The position numbers and the translations under genes are program-made. A model generated the notes under the pieces. The model saw nothing but the letters and a program-made list of their open reading frames with translations, was not told the DNA's origin and searched no databases. A DNA stretch of 5,936 nucleotides from contig JADCFR010000293.1 in NCBI GenBank assembly GCA_020249415.1, positions 1 to 5,936 of the forward strand, in the 5' to 3' direction. Positions 4,936 through 5,936 of the stretch are shown in pieces. The stretch comes from Roseomonas sp. (GTDB lineage: Bacteria > Pseudomonadota > Alphaproteobacteria > Acetobacterales > Acetobacteraceae). Position 1 is the first letter of the stretch. Each line of letters begins with the position of its first letter.

Positions 4936-5936
4936 ATGAGCCGACACGACATGGTGGATGTGCTCATCATCGGTGCCGGCGCATCAGGCGCTGCCGTCGC
5001 CTGGAGCCTGGCTGATACGCGCATGCGCATCCTCTGCCTGGAACAGGGCGATTGGGTGAAATCAAGCGAGCTTCCGGCGAATGGCCGTGATTGGGAAGCG
5101 CGTCGCTATACGGATTTCGACATCCATCCGAACCGGCGGGCGAGGCCGACCGACTACCCGATCAATGAAGACAACTCGGTCATGAAAATCGCCAATTTCA
5201 ATGGCGTTGGCGGCGGGACCATTCTCTGGACCGCGCATTTTCCGCGCATGCATCCTTCGGATTTTCGCGTCCGCAGCCTGGATGGTGTCGCGGATGATTG
5301 GCCGATCAGCTATTGGGATCTTGAGCCGTTTTTTGAGCAGAATGATCATATGGTTGGCGTTTCGGGGCTGCCCGGCGATCCTGGCGTGCCGCCGCGCCAT
5401 CCGCCCATGCCTCCCCTGCCCCTTGGCCGCACCGGCACGCTCTACGCGAAAACCATGAATGGGCTTGGTTGGCATTGGTGGCCATCGGATTCCGCCATTG
5501 CCTCCACCGATTATGATGGTCGCGCCAAATGCATCAATCTTGGCCATTGCACGCCCGGCTGCGCGCAAGGCGCCAAGGCGAGTGCGGATATCACCTATTG
5601 GCCGGCGGCTTTGCGCGCGGGTGTGGAATTGCGCACGCATTGCCGTGTGCGAGAGATTACCCTGAACGCGCAAGGCATGGCGAATGGTGCCATCTATTTC
5701 GATGCGGAAGGCAGGGAACATTTCCAGCCAGCAGAACTGGTCATCCTGGCCTGCAATGGCATAGGCACACCGCGCCTATTGCTGAATTCGGCATCCGGGC
5801 GTTTTCCAAACGGCCTTGCCAATTCCAGTGGGCTTGTGGGGCGGAATCTGATGCTGCATCCCTGGCCGCAAATTCGCGGTCATGTGGAGGATGAATTGGA
5901 TGGCGATCGCGGCCCGATGAATGTCATTTGGAGCAA
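4936..5936 (+). CDS. GMC-family FAD-dependent dehydrogenase (large subunit), cut by the right window edge
   Basis: 333 complete codons are present, roughly the N-terminal 60% of a family of about 500-580 aa. The FAD-binding Rossmann motif is VLIIGAGASGAAVAWSLAD (9-27), followed by E36 in CLEQG. NGVGGGTILWTAHFPRMHPS (89-108) is the conserved flavin-contact segment. CINLGHCTPGC (199-209) gives three cysteines, C199, C205 and C209, reminiscent of the cysteine cluster that holds a 3Fe-4S centre in fructose and FAD-glucose dehydrogenases. VILACNGIGTPRLLLNS (269-285) and LVGRNLMLHP (300-309) are further GMC landmarks. The C-terminal catalytic His-Asn/His pair lies outside the window. The enzyme should oxidise a sugar, polyol or sugar-acid hydroxyl and pass electrons to an acceptor; no cytochrome c subunit is seen in the window. 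GGGG 8 nt upstream is a weak ribosome-binding site, so coupling to the previous gene is likely. No signal peptide is seen. Confidence 0.92.
   Translation, partial: MSRHDMVDVLIIGAGASGAAVAWSLADTRMRILCLEQGDWVKSSELPANGRDWEARRYTDFDIHPNRRARPTDYPINEDNSVMKIANFNGVGGGTILWTAHFPRMHPSDFRVRSLDGVADDWPISYWDLEPFFEQNDHMVGVSGLPGDPGVPPRHPPMPPLPLGRTGTLYAKTMNGLGWHWWPSDSAIASTDYDGRAKCINLGHCTPGCAQGAKASADITYWPAALRAGVELRTHCRVREITLNAQGMANGAIYFDAEGREHFQPAELVILACNGIGTPRLLLNSASGRFPNGLANSSGLVGRNLMLHPWPQIRGHVEDELDGDRGPMNVIWS

Noticed and set aside
5062..5721. Minus-strand ORF of 219 codons
   Set aside because: Shadow of the GMC dehydrogenase; the product is rich in Arg, Ile and Ala with no recognisable domain.

Overview
The window most likely comes from an alphaproteobacterium, plausibly an Acetobacteraceae/Rhodospirillales-type accessory locus. 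This is an inference from the gene set (Bug-type tricarboxylate-transporter binding protein, GMC dehydrogenase with a gluconate-2-dehydrogenase-subunit-3-like partner, IS5/IS1182-type transposase), the moderately high GC and the protein style. No rRNA, tRNA or other taxonomic marker is present.

Layout. Positions 1-233 (minus strand) hold the N-terminal part of an IS5/IS1182-family transposase that runs off the left edge. About 110 bp later, on the plus strand, comes an intact GTG-started enolase-superfamily gene (344-1747, 467 aa) with the metal-ligand and lysine motifs of the mandelate racemase/muconate lactonizing type. From 1746 to 3028 the minus strand looks like a decaying operon. Its first gene is a Bug/TctC periplasmic solute-binding protein (3028-2036) whose frame is interrupted by one in-frame TAG exactly at the end of its signal peptide. 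Downstream of it only a C-terminal stub of a sugar-phosphate isomerase/epimerase TIM-barrel protein remains (about 1892-1746), overlapping the stop codon of the convergent enolase-family gene. A 341-bp intergenic stretch (3029-3369) separates the dead binding protein from a divergent plus-strand operon: an aldo/keto reductase (3370-4401), a small subunit resembling gluconate 2-dehydrogenase subunit 3 (4480-4932), and, 3 bp later, a GMC-family flavoprotein dehydrogenase (4936 to the right edge, incomplete).

How the genes may work together (inference). The small subunit and GMC protein should form a two-subunit flavin dehydrogenase oxidising a sugar, polyol, sugar acid or glycoside. The aldo/keto reductase resembles the D-threo-aldose/L-fucose 1-dehydrogenase branch and could oxidise an aldose or aldehyde. 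The enolase-family protein could dehydrate or epimerise a sugar acid. The isomerase remnant and the binding protein fit the same theme but appear inactivated. The window therefore reads as a carbohydrate/sugar-acid oxidation locus with an active plus-strand half and an eroding minus-strand half, bordered by an insertion sequence. I see no RNA gene, CRISPR array, prophage feature or clearly novel system.
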